NCBI RefSeq assembly: GCF_001435835.1 | Contig: NZ_AZFX01000094.1 | Coordinates: forward strand, 14,161-78,160 | From: Lapidilactobacillus concavus DSM 17758 | Lineage (GTDB): Bacteria > Bacillota > Bacilli > Lactobacillales > Lactobacillaceae | Direction of reading: 5' to 3' | Length of the DNA: 64,000 bases | Shown: positions 54,586 to 64,000 of the stretch, piece by piece | Position numbering within the stretch: position 1 is the stretch's first letter | Layout: every line of letters begins with the position of its first letter | The notes under the pieces: generated by a model | The model's input: the letters and a program-made list of their open reading frames with translations, nothing else | Database searches by the model: none | Told to the model about the DNA's origin: nothing | Made by a program: the position numbers and the translations under genes

Positions 54586-57500
54586 ATGCAGAAATTTTTC
54601 AAAAATCATTTTGGCGCGTTGATTGGCTGGCTCATCGCTGTAATCGTGGCTATCGTTATGTTACCAAACATCACTGAGCTGGTTCATGATAAAGGCCAAA
54701 CGGAATTACCAGATAACGTTCAAAGTAAAATGGCCGATCTATTCCAAGATGATTGGGGTCGTGGACAAGGAAATACACGACAGATTGTTGCAATTTTTAA
54801 TAATGGTGACAAGAAGCTATCTGCAACGCAAAAAGCGCGGATCGAGCAAACAATTCATGATCTACGTGCATATAAAAAGAAATACGGGATCAAATCTGTG
54901 CTGGCACCGAATGACAATGCCGAAACGAAAGCACAGTTGATTTCAAAAGATAAGTCAACACAATTGGTTCAATTGTTGGTTGACAAGGATCATGATGATG
55001 GTTCCGTCACGAAGGTCAACGACGAACTCATGAAAGCTGTTAAAACACCGGGTGTCAAAACTTATGTGACCGGTGCAGATATTTTAAACAATGAATTCGA
55101 CTTGAAGACACAGCGTGGGATCCAGAAAACAGAAGTGATTGCGGCAGTCTTCATCTTCATCGTGTTGATCATTGTTTTCCGTTCGCCAATCGTGCCGGTG
55201 ATCTCATTACTGACCGTCGGTGTTTCACTGATCACCTCATTGAGTATCGTGACTAATTTAGTCGATAAATTTAGTTTTCCATTTTCTAACTTTACGCAAG
55301 TGTTTATGGTTGTGGTTCTGTTCGGGATTGGGACGGACTACAACATTCTGCTCTATGATCAATTCAAAGAGGAACTGAGTCAAGGCCTCTCGAATTGGGA
55401 AGCAACGCGGCGTGCACAACATAAAGCTGGGAAGACAATTCTTTATTCGGGCTCCTCGATTCTCATTGGGTTCACTGTTCTAGGCTTGGCAAAGTTCTCT
55501 ATTTATCGTTCAGCTGTCGGTGTTGCCGTCGGCGTTATTGTACTCCTTGCCGTTCTATTGACCTTGAACCCATTTTTCATGAGTTTAATGGGTAAAAAAA
55601 TGTTCTGGCCATCCAAGAACTTTGACGGCCACTCATCAAGCAAGATGTGGCATGGCTTGGCTACTCAAAGCGTGTTACATCCCTTAATTGCGTTGGCAAT
55701 TGCACTAGTCGTAACGGTGCCTTTTGTTATCACGTATAACAACAGTTTGAATTATGACAACTTACAAGAATTAGGCGATGATGTCGCCGCAAAACGTGGG
55801 TTCGAAGTCGTTGAGAAACACTTCTCGAAAGGGACCGCAGAGCAAACGACTATTTATCTTCGTAGCAACCACACTTTAGATAATGAAGCCGATCTGAAGG
55901 CCATCGATCAATTGACGCAAGCCCTACAGGCGGTTGATGGAGTCCAAACAGTTGCATCGGTTACAGAGCCGGGTGGTAGCAAAATCAAGAAGCTTTACGT
56001 GAAAGATCAAATGAATACGGTCACTGATGGCATGAAGGATGCGCGTAAAGGCATCAAGACGATTAATTCCGGGTTGACTGAAGCTAATCAGAAACTTGCA
56101 GCTAGTGACATGGCTGGTGGCTTGAACGATGTGCAGCGATTAGTGGCAGGCACTAATCAGTTGCTCGCAGGCGGGAAGACCTTACAACAAGGAACCACTC
56201 AATTAGCTTCTGGAGCCGCAACACTGAATAACGGCCTTGATAAGTATGTTGTTGGTGTTGGCCAATTGTACGACGGGACTTCACAATTAGCGGGTAATTC
56301 TGGGAAAATCACCTCTGGTATCCAGACGTTAGTGAGCCAGAGTCAACAGTTGCCAATGGCTGTTGCTGGATTAGCAGCCTATAACAACGGCATTAACAAT
56401 GGCGTCAACCAATTGAATCAGGTTTTGAAATCGAAATCTGCTGATTTGAATGAGCTTGCAGCCATGGAGGGCAAGATTTCAAGCTTATCCGAAGCAACTT
56501 CAGAGATGAAAGCACAGCTCAATTCACTTAGTGGAATGAGTGGTCAACTAAAAAACATGTCCCAATTATTGACGCTCTTACAACAAGACGGTCCCAAATT
56601 GCAAGACTTGCTTCAAACTGCAAGTGATTTAGCAGGGATGAAGCAAGATTTGACGAAAGCTTTAGGATCGGTGGGCGATAATGACACGGCGAGTGCTAAA
56701 GCTAATAAACAGATTATTGTTGATGCGACAAAGATTGCAAAAGATCCATCATCTTCTGCTGATGCAAAGGCTGCAGCTGGAGATATTATCAAGCAAGCGC
56801 AAACTGCTTTTGGTAAAGCCCAAGCTAACGGTCAAACTTTACAGGCACTTTCGAAGAATCTCTCAAGATTGACAATTGATTCAGAAGTATTGAGTGATAT
56901 GCAAAAATTGATGAAGGCTATGCCGTCAGACAAGGAGATTACCAAAATTAATGCACAACTTGCAAATGTCCAAAAGATGATTCAACAAGCTAACTCGTTG
57001 TTGAGCCAGGCCGAGAGTTTAACCGCGCAGGCCTCGAAGTTGAAGGAATTGTCATCTGCCATGACTCAATTAACACAAGCTTTGTCACAGTTACAGACTG
57101 CTTCAAATCAGGCTGCCTCTGTTGCAACCCAATTGAACGATGGTGTTAATGGACAAGGCGTCAACATCAAGAACCAACAGACCATCGAGGCAACGATTGG
57201 TCAGTCGACGATGTTGTCACAATTGAACCAATTATCATCTGGAATGCGCACGTATATCGATGGTGTTAACCAAGTTGCAGCAGGTGCTAGCCAATTGAAT
57301 GCTAACTCCGGTGCGCTTAAGAGTGGTGCTGGTCAATTAGCCAGTGGTATGACGCAATTAAATGGTCAGATTCCAACTTTGACTAGCGGATTGACACAAG
57401 TTCGTGATGGTCAGCAACAAATGTACACGACGCTACAGAGCACCGTTCAACAAATGAGTGAGTTGCAAAGTGGCCTCGGTGCTGCTTCTGACGGTTTAAC

Positions 57501-58347
57501 TACAATCGGTGACGGTGTTAAAACAGCCAACAGTTATTTGACTGGGTTACAAGATTCAGCCGCTGGGTTATCCTTCTATATTCCTAAGAGCGAGATTCAC
57601 GGCAAATCCTTCGCACCTGCAATCAAGAACTATATGTCTGAAGACAAGAAGATCACGAAATTCACGATTGTCTTGGATCAGAATCCAAGTTCGACGAAAG
57701 CAATGAAGAAAGTTCGTCAATTAACTGCTCAAACGAAGAACAACATCAAAGGTACGCCTTTGAATGATGCAAAAGTGGCAACAGGTGGTCAAACTTCTCA
57801 GACTGCAGATACGCAGGAATTAGCAAGTTCTGACTTTAACCGAACGGCGATCATCATGGTCGTTGGTATCGGGATCGCCTTGATTTTCGTGACTAGATCG
57901 CTGTTACAACCATTATTCATCATCGGGACTTTGTTGCTTTCTTACTTCACGTCATTGTCATTGACGCGTTGGATCAGCGCAACCTTCTTGGGACATTCGA
58001 TGTTGACTTGGAATACGCCATTCTTCACGTTCATCATGATTTTCGCCTTGGGTGTTGACTACAGTATCTTCCTCATGATGAAATATCGTGAATTAGGTGA
58101 GCAGCTTGCTAGTCCAAGTTCAAGAATCATTGAAGCTTCTGGTATCATTGGTGCAGTGGTCATTTCCGCCGCAATTATCCTTAGTGGAACTTTTGCAGCC
58201 CTAATGCCTTCAGGTGTCTTGACCTTGATTCAAGTTGCTTTAGGCGTGATCATTGGATTAGTCATTCTCGTGGTCATCTTACCGATTATTTTACCGGCAG
58301 CCATTCATTTGACTTATGATCACCAGAAAGACACTGCTAAGCATTAA
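54586..58347 (+). CDS. MMPL/RND-family giant membrane transporter (YdgH/MmpL-like)
   Basis: 1253 residues. First membrane domain: helix at 10-28, external domain with PDNVQSKMADL, then helices (about 185-345) with GIGTDYNILLYDQFKEEL, the family core with Asp-Tyr. A very long external stretch (about 470-1045) is predicted coiled coil with repeats such as GASQL, SGAGQLASGMTQL and many Gln/Leu-Ser heptads. The second membrane bundle (about 1085-1245) has ALGVDYSIFLMMKYRELGE. The proton-driven export of lipids or drugs is known for MMPL. Single transcript with the TetR gene; large terminator follows. Confidence 0.9.
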   Translation: MQKFFKNHFGALIGWLIAVIVAIVMLPNITELVHDKGQTELPDNVQSKMADLFQDDWGRGQGNTRQIVAIFNNGDKKLSATQKARIEQTIHDLRAYKKKYGIKSVLAPNDNAETKAQLISKDKSTQLVQLLVDKDHDDGSVTKVNDELMKAVKTPGVKTYVTGADILNNEFDLKTQRGIQKTEVIAAVFIFIVLIIVFRSPIVPVISLLTVGVSLITSLSIVTNLVDKFSFPFSNFTQVFMVVVLFGIGTDYNILLYDQFKEELSQGLSNWEATRRAQHKAGKTILYSGSSILIGFTVLGLAKFSIYRSAVGVAVGVIVLLAVLLTLNPFFMSLMGKKMFWPSKNFDGHSSSKMWHGLATQSVLHPLIALAIALVVTVPFVITYNNSLNYDNLQELGDDVAAKRGFEVVEKHFSKGTAEQTTIYLRSNHTLDNEADLKAIDQLTQALQAVDGVQTVASVTEPGGSKIKKLYVKDQMNTVTDGMKDARKGIKTINSGLTEANQKLAASDMAGGLNDVQRLVAGTNQLLAGGKTLQQGTTQLASGAATLNNGLDKYVVGVGQLYDGTSQLAGNSGKITSGIQTLVSQSQQLPMAVAGLAAYNNGINNGVNQLNQVLKSKSADLNELAAMEGKISSLSEATSEMKAQLNSLSGMSGQLKNMSQLLTLLQQDGPKLQDLLQTASDLAGMKQDLTKALGSVGDNDTASAKANKQIIVDATKIAKDPSSSADAKAAAGDIIKQAQTAFGKAQANGQTLQALSKNLSRLTIDSEVLSDMQKLMKAMPSDKEITKINAQLANVQKMIQQANSLLSQAESLTAQASKLKELSSAMTQLTQALSQLQTASNQAASVATQLNDGVNGQGVNIKNQQTIEATIGQSTMLSQLNQLSSGMRTYIDGVNQVAAGASQLNANSGALKSGAGQLASGMTQLNGQIPTLTSGLTQVRDGQQQMYTTLQSTVQQMSELQSGLGAASDGLTTIGDGVKTANSYLTGLQDSAAGLSFYIPKSEIHGKSFAPAIKNYMSEDKKITKFTIVLDQNPSSTKAMKKVRQLTAQTKNNIKGTPLNDAKVATGGQTSQTADTQELASSDFNRTAIIMVVGIGIALIFVTRSLLQPLFIIGTLLLSYFTSLSLTRWISATFLGHSMLTWNTPFFTFIMIFALGVDYSIFLMMKYRELGEQLASPSSRIIEASGIIGAVVISAAIILSGTFAALMPSGVLTLIQVALGVIIGLVILVVILPIILPAAIHLTYDHQKDTAKH

Positions 58348-58389
58348 TTGAATCGAATCTCGCACAAAGCTTATTCGATACGATAGATT

Positions 58390-58459
58390 AAAACCGTCTC
58401 AGAAATGTGGCTGGCTCAAGAGATGCTCTTGAAGCCAATCCTCTTCTGAGACGGTTTTT
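58390..58459 (+). terminator. Branched terminator after the MMPL gene
   Basis: AAAACCGTCTCAGAA (58390-58404) pairs with TTCTGAGACGGTTTT (58444-58458), 15 bp, enclosing a second stem TGGCT-CAAGAG with CTCTTG-A-AGCCA. A T follows. Confidence 0.85.
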
Positions 58460-58591
58460 GATTGTTTGCGCGCTGTGACGATTGGCAATCAACGGAATAC
58501 TCAGAAGTTTGGCTGGTATTTACGTTTGATATTTGGCACAATGGGGTTGAACAAGATGATGAACAAACCTAAAAATTAGAGGAAGTTACCT

Positions 58592-59530
58592 ATGTTGAGA
58601 ATTGGTGTTGTCGGTCTAGGAAATATCGCGCAGAAGGCTTATTTGCCAGTCATGGCTCAGATGCAAGATCAAGTGGATTGGGTGTTGTGTACTCGTGATC
58701 CGCAAAAGTTAACCAACTTAAAGCAAAAATTTGGCTTTGAGTCAGCTGTTCATACCGTTCAAGACTTATTGGCGTCAAAAATTGATGCGGTATTCATTCA
58801 CACGCCAACTTCGACGCACACTGCGTTGATTCGTCAGTTTTTAAAAGCGGGGGTACACGTCTACGTCGATAAGCCGATTAGCGAGGACTTCACAGAGGTC
58901 TCGGAATTATATCGGTTGGCTTCGCAAAAGAACCTCCTGTTGACGGCAGGATTTAATCGCCGCTTTGCACCGTTGCAAGCAGCAGTTGCCGTGCCCAAGC
59001 AACCAGCAGTGGTTATGGTACAGAAAAATAGAGCAGATGACCCTCAACCTGTTCAGTTTGCTGTTTACGATTTATTTATTCACGCGGTAGATACCGCGCT
59101 CTTCTTGGCGGGCGTGGCGACCCGTTCGGAGATCATCGATTGTCAATATCAATGGCATGAACAAGCAGGCAACTTACAGAGCTGTGGATTGGTCATGAAG
59201 ACGTCCAATCAGACGGTTTATGTCTTAATGAATATGCAGTCAGGAGCCAACTCAGAAACCAGTGAGAGCGAATGCCAGACGGCAACAAAGCGATTGATCG
59301 ATTTGACCCAACTTGCTGTCAGGACGAGTTGGGGTGAACAAGTGACAAGATTGCCGGATTGGACACCAATGCTCGTACAACGTGGCTTTGCGCCCTTGAT
59401 TCATCAATTTGTTGACGCAGTTGCGACAACAGGGGCTAATCCAGTCCCACCTGAAACGAGCTTACTTTCACATCAATTGTGTGCAGAATTAGTCGCAGAT
59501 TGGCAACAGCGCCGTATTGAAAAAGACTAA
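58592..59530 (+). CDS. Gfo/Idh/MocA-family oxidoreductase
   Basis: 312 residues. N-terminal Rossmann loop GVVGLGNIAQKAYLPVM, HTPTSTHTALIRQFL and VYVDKPISED (the EKP motif reads DKP). The C-terminal domain (about 120-300) binds substrate. It is NAD(P)-dependent and likely acts on a sugar or inositol-like compound; the substrate is unknown and no catabolic genes are adjacent. GAGGAAG before ATG 58592. Confidence 0.88.
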   Translation: MLRIGVVGLGNIAQKAYLPVMAQMQDQVDWVLCTRDPQKLTNLKQKFGFESAVHTVQDLLASKIDAVFIHTPTSTHTALIRQFLKAGVHVYVDKPISEDFTEVSELYRLASQKNLLLTAGFNRRFAPLQAAVAVPKQPAVVMVQKNRADDPQPVQFAVYDLFIHAVDTALFLAGVATRSEIIDCQYQWHEQAGNLQSCGLVMKTSNQTVYVLMNMQSGANSETSESECQTATKRLIDLTQLAVRTSWGEQVTRLPDWTPMLVQRGFAPLIHQFVDAVATTGANPVPPETSLLSHQLCAELVADWQQRRIEKD

Positions 59531-59663
59531 TTCTAATGGTCTGATCACTGAATTGACGTGAGATAATCCGAGTCATTTTAAAATAAACCAGTCATCTCAA
59601 CGAGCGGTTGTGCCCACGCGCAATCGCTTTTTACGTGTCGTAAATTCATTTGGAGGCAATATT

Positions 59664-61039
59664 TTGCAAGCAAGTAAGAAACAATATTTCTGGTTCATTG
59701 CGGTTTTGTTAGCAGGAACTTTCACCATGTCGATCAGTCAGTCGTCGCTTTCAACCGCCTATCCAACGTTGATGAGCTACTTTCATCTTCCGGCGGCAAC
59801 GATTCAATGGTTAATGACAGGATTCATGCTGGTGATGTGCGTGATGATGCCAATTAGTCCTTGGCTATTAAAAAACATCCCCTTCAAGCTGCTATTCATT
59901 AGCGTTCTCGCTATTTTTGATCTAGGAACGTTGATTATTCTTATTGCACCTAATTTTGGGTTGATGTTGATTGGCCGGGTGTTGGAGGCCATTGCGGTGG
60001 GAATTCTATTTCCTGCCTATCAGTCGGTGATGTTGACCATTACCCCAGAAGCGCAGCGTGGCAGTGTCATGGGCATTGCTGGTCTGGTCATGGGTTCCGC
60101 ATTAGCGGTAGGTCCAATTATTTCAGGAATCGTTCTGGGCTTCACCACTTGGCGCGTCTTATTCGTTGTCTTCCTTGTCGTTATTTCGCTTGTCCTGGTG
60201 TTGAGTTTCTTCACGGTTCAAAGTGTGATGGCCCTCGAGCGTTCGCGAGTAGATTTGCTCTCGGTGATTTGCTCGTTAGGGGTGATTGGCGTGCTCTATG
60301 TGGTTAATCAGATTGGACAATCGGGTCATTGGCAATTCAATATCGGATTATTGACGATGAGTCTGCTGGCACTGCTGATTTTTGTGATTCGCCAATTCAA
60401 GCTGGCTCAACCGCTACTCGAATTACGAGTGCTTAAGACGTTTAACTACGATCTCGCAGTGTTGTTGACCGCAATTTCATATCTCTCATTAATCGTTGTG
60501 ACTGTTTTGTTCCCTTTGTATTATCAAGAGGTGTTAGGAATCTCACCACTTCTTTCTGGACTCGCGTTGGTACCTGGTGCCGTCGTGTTGAGTGTTTTTA
60601 ATCCAATTACCGGACGACTAGCAGATCGTTTCGGATTTAGACGCATGATGGTGATTGGCATGACTTTAATTAGTGTCGGCTAATTGGTCCTGATGATCTT
60701 TACCGCTCGTCTTTCTTTGGGTCTCATGATGATCTTGGCCGCTTTGATTGAGGGCGGAAATGCCTTCGTGATGATGCCAGCAGTAACGTTGGGTGCCAAT
60801 GCCTTGCCGGATGAGTTGATTACTCATGGGACAGCAGTGATCACGACCGTTCGTCAGATCTTGGGTTCAGCAGGCGTGACTGTGGCAACACTGATCCTCT
60901 CAAATGTGACCCATCAACAACAACTTGAAGGTGTGCGATTCGCTATGGCACGGATAACAGGTTATCGTATGGGTTCCTAACTTTTTTTGTGGTGTCATTA
61001 TTCGGACTGCTCTTGGCGGGACGACTGAAAGAAAAATAA
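59664..61039 (+). pseudogene. Broken MFS transporter (DHA2-like), one stop and one frameshift
   Basis: From TTG 59664 (GGAGG 7 bases before) a fourteen-helix drug-transporter-like sequence is read, with the motif A region GRVLEAIAVGILFP and DRFGFRRMM. It ends at TAA 60681-60683, where the family would have Leu (TTA to TAA). The same frame continues to 60980, then stops; a one-base gain near a GGG run at 60969-60972 would restore the ending FFVVSLFGLLLAGRLKEK at 61039. Two lesions suggest a true pseudogene, but sequencing error is possible. In read-through it would be a proton antiporter. Confidence 0.85.
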
Positions 61040-61050
61040 TTAGCGCATCG

Positions 61051-61095
61051 AAAAAATCGAAGTGAGTTGTCTTTTGACAACGACTTCGATTTTTT
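61051..61095. terminator. Bidirectional terminator
   Basis: AAAAAATCGAAGT (61051-61063) pairs with ACTTCGATTTTTT (61083-61095), with GTTGTC/GACAAC inside. It lies between convergent genes. Confidence 0.9.
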
Positions 61096-61105
61096 AGTTA
61101 AGAGC

Positions 61106-61849
61106 TTATTTTTTAATGTGTGACACAATGAAGGTCGTTAAGGGAATAACCAATAGCACGCCAATGACGGAGTAAATCATGATCATAAATTCTTGAACAA
61201 ATAACTTGTCGTTGATGATTTGTGCAAATGTATAGTGCAATCGTGAATACCAGATGAAAAGCGCCAAAAAACTGCCGAAGAATCCAAACAAAATCGTGTT
61301 TACGGCTGTCCCGAGAATATCTTCACCAATATTTAAGCCACTTTGATAATAATCGCTGATCGAAAGTTGGGTGTTTGATTGCCGCAGTTCCAGCAGCCCC
61401 GCACTCATGGCGACTGCAGCCTCACTGATCGCGCCCAACGTGCTAAAAATTGCGACGATCACGCCAATCGCACCAAAATTCAAGCCCGGTGCATCTGAGA
61501 GCCCAATTAGATCTTCACCTGCCTGATCACCTACTCCAGTCGCGTGAGCGAAGTAGTTGAGGATTAAAATCAAAATTGTGATGATCAGCGTGACGCTGAA
61601 CGAGCTCAAAAAAGATTTATCAGCAATTTTAGTCTTGTGAGTCCCTAAATAAATGATCGTCAATAGTTTTAAGGGGATGAAACAAGCGGCCGTGAGCCAG
61701 ATGTTTGCGCCCCAACTAATCAGCAGTGCGAAGAAGAAGATCAGCAAAAAATTAATGACAATACTTAAATAACTACGAACGCCGGCCCAACCGCCAACGC
61801 CGACCATCAATCCTAGTAAAACTAAGAGTAATGCGACCATCGTGCTCAT
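61106..61849 (-). CDS. YibE/F family membrane protein (second gene of pair)
   Basis: 247 residues, about seven hydrophobic helices. Glycine-rich SDAPGLNFGAIGVIVAIFST and LGAISEAAVAMSAGLLEL are conserved in YibE/F. Function is unknown; relatives are proposed membrane transporters. The start codon overlaps the stop of the 361-residue partner (ATGA), so the two are translated together. Confidence 0.85.
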   Translation of the reverse strand: MSTMVALLLVLLGLMVGVGGWAGVRSYLSIVINFLLIFFFALLISWGANIWLTAACFIPLKLLTIIYLGTHKTKIADKSFLSSFSVTLIITILILILNYFAHATGVGDQAGEDLIGLSDAPGLNFGAIGVIVAIFSTLGAISEAAVAMSAGLLELRQSNTQLSISDYYQSGLNIGEDILGTAVNTILFGFFGSFLALFIWYSRLHYTFAQIINDKLFVQEFMIMIYSVIGVLLVIPLTTFIVSHIKK

Positions 61850-62931
61850 TGATCAGCACCTCTTTTCTTCATCAAGAAGATGTCAGCAGCAAGTGCGGCC
61901 ATCGGAACGGTCAAAACAATGCCAATGGCGGAAATCAGACTCTGTAGGACCCCAAGGGACAGCGTATATTCAAAGGTATACGCAATTGCGTTGTTATTGC
62001 GTAAGAAAAGAATCGTCATGGGTAAGGCATCCGCCATGAAAATCAGAAATAGCACATTGATCAGCGGTCCCATGATTTCTTGGCCGATGGCGCGACCACT
62101 TGCCCATAGCTGCCGTCCAGTCAATTGAGAATCGTGATGAATAATCTCGCCAAGGCTGGCGACGATGTCGGTTGATTCATCCATGACAGCGCCCAACACG
62201 CCTAGAAGCGTCTGTCCTAGAAACAGCGAGCGTGGATTCTGCGTCGCATAAGAAACGGCCATGTAGGTAATTCCTTTTTCATGAGTCAATTGCATGATCA
62301 AATAACTGAGCCCAAACGCCACCAGCAGTGACATAATCGTACTCGTGAGCATGGCAACCATTTTTCGATGAAAACCTTGATAAAGAATGAATGTCACTGA
62401 CGCAAAAAGGATCGACGCCACGCTATAAATCAAAATTGTTTTGGTGCCGTTCTTTTGAATGTCAAAGTGGATGACGAGATAAAACAGGCTTGAATTCAGC
62501 AGCAATGATAGGAGAATGCGCCAAGATTTTCGTCCGATCAGGGTTATCATCAGTAAAAGGAGCAGACTGATAATGGCCACAATTACCCAGTCACGTTTGG
62601 GATTGACGATGTTAAGCTGCTTTTTTCGAATTTGGACAAAGACACGTTGATGTTGACGATAGGTTTGATCGAGGAGCTGCGATTCTGCGTAGTTATTCTT
62701 GACGACATAAGTTTGATCGCGGTGTTGATGATTCAAGACTCGCAAGGTCAGGCGTTGGGTCATGATGCGATCTCGATTCTCATACTGATCTTTGGTGACT
62801 TGGGCCGAGAGTTGTTTGGCAGAAGTGACAACAGCAATCGTACTGCGATAATTGGTATTAAAATACGTGGCAATTGTGGCGACCAGGCAGAGACATGCCA
62901 TCAGCCAGAAAACGAGCCGTTTTTTCTTCAA
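61846..62931 (-). CDS. YibE/F family membrane protein (first gene of pair)
   Basis: 361 residues. A first membrane helix, an external domain (about 30-115), then seven or so helices. FLGQTLLGVLGAVMDESTDIVASLGEI and GQEIMGPLINVLFL are shared with the partner protein and suggest duplication of one fold. TTG 62931 follows GAGGTGA; no ATG gives a better start. Function is unknown. Confidence 0.85.
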   Translation of the reverse strand: MKKKRLVFWLMACLCLVATIATYFNTNYRSTIAVVTSAKQLSAQVTKDQYENRDRIMTQRLTLRVLNHQHRDQTYVVKNNYAESQLLDQTYRQHQRVFVQIRKKQLNIVNPKRDWVIVAIISLLLLLMITLIGRKSWRILLSLLLNSSLFYLVIHFDIQKNGTKTILIYSVASILFASVTFILYQGFHRKMVAMLTSTIMSLLVAFGLSYLIMQLTHEKGITYMAVSYATQNPRSLFLGQTLLGVLGAVMDESTDIVASLGEIIHHDSQLTGRQLWASGRAIGQEIMGPLINVLFLIFMADALPMTILFLRNNNAIAYTFEYTLSLGVLQSLISAIGIVLTVPMAALAADIFLMKKRGADQ

Positions 62932-63133
62932 AAGATCACCTCACAAGGATAATAGACCAATCGTTTATGATTATAGTCTAGTTAAAAAATAAGTTAGGGT
63001 CAGCATCTCACGGTAATTTAGCAAAAATTAAAGAAAGTTGTGTCGTGAAACCCCTTACGGTAAAATAGAAGCGTTCATTAGAATTAGAAGCGTGTCAGAA
63101 GAATCAGATAAATTTGAAAGGAAGTGGTTCAAA

Positions 63134-63457
63134 ATGATCTTAACCACAACTAATGCCGTCCAAGATAGAACCGTCCAAGACTATCAGGGAATCGTCTTTG
63201 GAGAGGTGATTACTGGCATTAATGTCTTTAAAGATATGGGTGCTGGCCTGCGCAACATGTTTGGCGGTCGCTCAAAAGGCTATGAGGACGAACTGACCAA
63301 GGCGCGTGAAGAAGCATTGGCTGAAATGAGTGATCGTGCGGAGAAGTTAGGTGCAAATGCCGTCATTGGACTGAAAATGGACTATGAAGTTTTAGGCTCA
63401 GATAATGGCATGTTAATGGTTAGCTGCAGCGGGACTGCGGTTAGACTCAGTGAATGA
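63134..63457 (+). CDS. YbjQ/DUF74 family protein
   Basis: 107 residues. [28 protein letters not shown] and [25 protein letters not shown] are the YbjQ/UPF0145 signature. Members form pentamers and were linked to heavy metal binding, but the role is not known. ATG 63134 follows AAAGGAAG; the reading frame extends upstream without a ribosome site. Confidence 0.9.
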   Translation: MILTTTNAVQDRTVQDYQGIVFGEVITGINVFKDMGAGLRNMFGGRSKGYEDELTKAREEALAEMSDRAEKLGANAVIGLKMDYEVLGSDNGMLMVSCSGTAVRLSE

Positions 63458-63574
63458 CGACAGATCAATTCGCCGCTAATCAATGAGTAAGATTGCTTGA
63501 AAACGCTAAACGACGCGAATATTCAATCTTTTGGCGCAAATGATCACGTCATGAACGTTATCAGAGGGAAGATT

Positions 63575-63585
63575 CATGCTATAAT
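63575..63585 (+). promoter_or_regulatory. Extended -10 promoter of the aldo/keto reductase
   Basis: TGCTATAAT (TG at 63577-63578, TATAAT 63580-63585) with no strong -35. It lies 30 bases before the start codon. Confidence 0.55.
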
Positions 63586-63614
63586 GAACTTATTAAAGGT
63601 AAGAGGTGGAATAA

Positions 63615-64000
63615 ATGTCAGTATTAACAGAAACTTATCAACTTGCTAACGGCGTTCAAATCCCGAAGGTTGGTTTTGGCACCTGGCAGATTCCAAATGG
63701 TGATGCAGCATATCATTCAGTTGCGACCGCCCTTAAAAATGGTTATCGTCATATCGACACTGCTAAGGCTTATGGAAATGAGAAGAGTGTAGGTCAGGCT
63801 ATTCGCGATTCAGGTATTGACCGCAAAGAAATCTTCGTGACATCTAAATTGCCAGCAGAAATCAAAACTTATGAGGGTGCTTTGAAGGCTTTCGATGAAA
63901 CCATGGCTGATTTAGATATTGACTATCTGGATCTTTATATCATTCATGCACCATGGCCATGGCGCGAGACCGGCAAGAATTGTGATCAAGGCAATATTGA
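63615..64000 (+). CDS. Aldo/keto reductase, 3' end cut by the window
   Basis: 128 codons are seen. ANGVQIPKVGFGTWQIPNG is the usual N-terminus, HIDTAKAYGNEKS holds the catalytic Asp and Tyr, TSKLPAEI the Lys, and LDLYIIHAPWPWR the His. It reduces carbonyls with NADPH. GAGGTGG precedes ATG 63615. Confidence 0.93.
   Translation, partial: MSVLTETYQLANGVQIPKVGFGTWQIPNGDAAYHSVATALKNGYRHIDTAKAYGNEKSVGQAIRDSGIDRKEIFVTSKLPAEIKTYEGALKAFDETMADLDIDYLDLYIIHAPWPWRETGKNCDQGNI

Noticed and set aside
54686-54940. Alternative frame inside the MMPL gene
   Set aside because: It overlaps conserved coding sequence and has no start signals.

Overview
The window looks like chromosomal DNA of a low-to-mid GC lactic acid bacterium (Lactobacillaceae). 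The supporting signs are Spx next to MecA and CoiA, a BceRS/BceAB-type module, an Rgg regulator, a QueG/ECF vitamin locus, an N-acetyl DAP/lysine operon, OppBCDF, a Lactobacillus-type nucleoside deoxyribosyltransferase, strong AGGAGG ribosome sites and frequent GTG/TTG starts. I do not assign a species.

Layout. 1-7.1 kb: a CopY-type operator and a CopB copper ATPase, then nrdD-nrdG (anaerobic ribonucleotide reductase) behind two NrdR-like boxes. These are bracketed and followed by four copies of a multibranched structured repeat with no convincing gene inside. 7.1-14.6 kb: PdxK, a two-component system, a nucleoside deoxyribosyltransferase, a BceAB-like ABC transporter and an MBL-fold hydrolase. 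14.6-18.1 kb: spx, mecA, coiA, cyclophilin. 18.1-25.9 kb: two small DUF proteins, an Rgg regulator divergent from an ABC exporter that has a 13-codon leader ORF, a P2-type cation ATPase and a polysaccharide deacetylase lipoprotein. 26-32.5 kb: tRNA-Ala(CGC), a CNNM/CorC-type membrane protein, a RacA/RocS-like DNA-binding coiled-coil protein, aroD, a lipoprotein, queG with an ECF S component. 33-39 kb: tyrosine phosphatase, glycerate kinase, UspA, sugar acetyltransferase, TagI glycosylase, CDF transporter and an unknown protein. 39-47 kb: lysC diverging from dapH-dapL-dapA-dapB-patA-asd. 47-51 kb: oppBCDF without oppA. 51.5-64 kb: an NAD(P)-binding protein, NUDIX, nitroreductase, TetR plus a giant MMPL transporter, Gfo/Idh/MocA, a broken MFS gene, a YibE/F pair, YbjQ and a truncated aldo/keto reductase.

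Working together: lysC and the dap operon encode aspartate to N-acetylated DAP intermediates (only dapF and lysA are missing here). The RR-HK and ABC genes form a likely antimicrobial-peptide sensing and detoxification module. QueG needs cobalamin and is translationally coupled to a vitamin S component. TetR probably controls the MMPL pump from a palindrome overlapping its own promoter.

The most unusual content is the structured repeat family at about 1-180, 5847-6065, 6158-6363 and 6620-6943. Stem sequences differ between copies but pairing is kept, and short linker motifs (AGGC, CCCCACAG) are conserved. This pattern suggests selection on a folded RNA or single-stranded DNA rather than on coding capacity.
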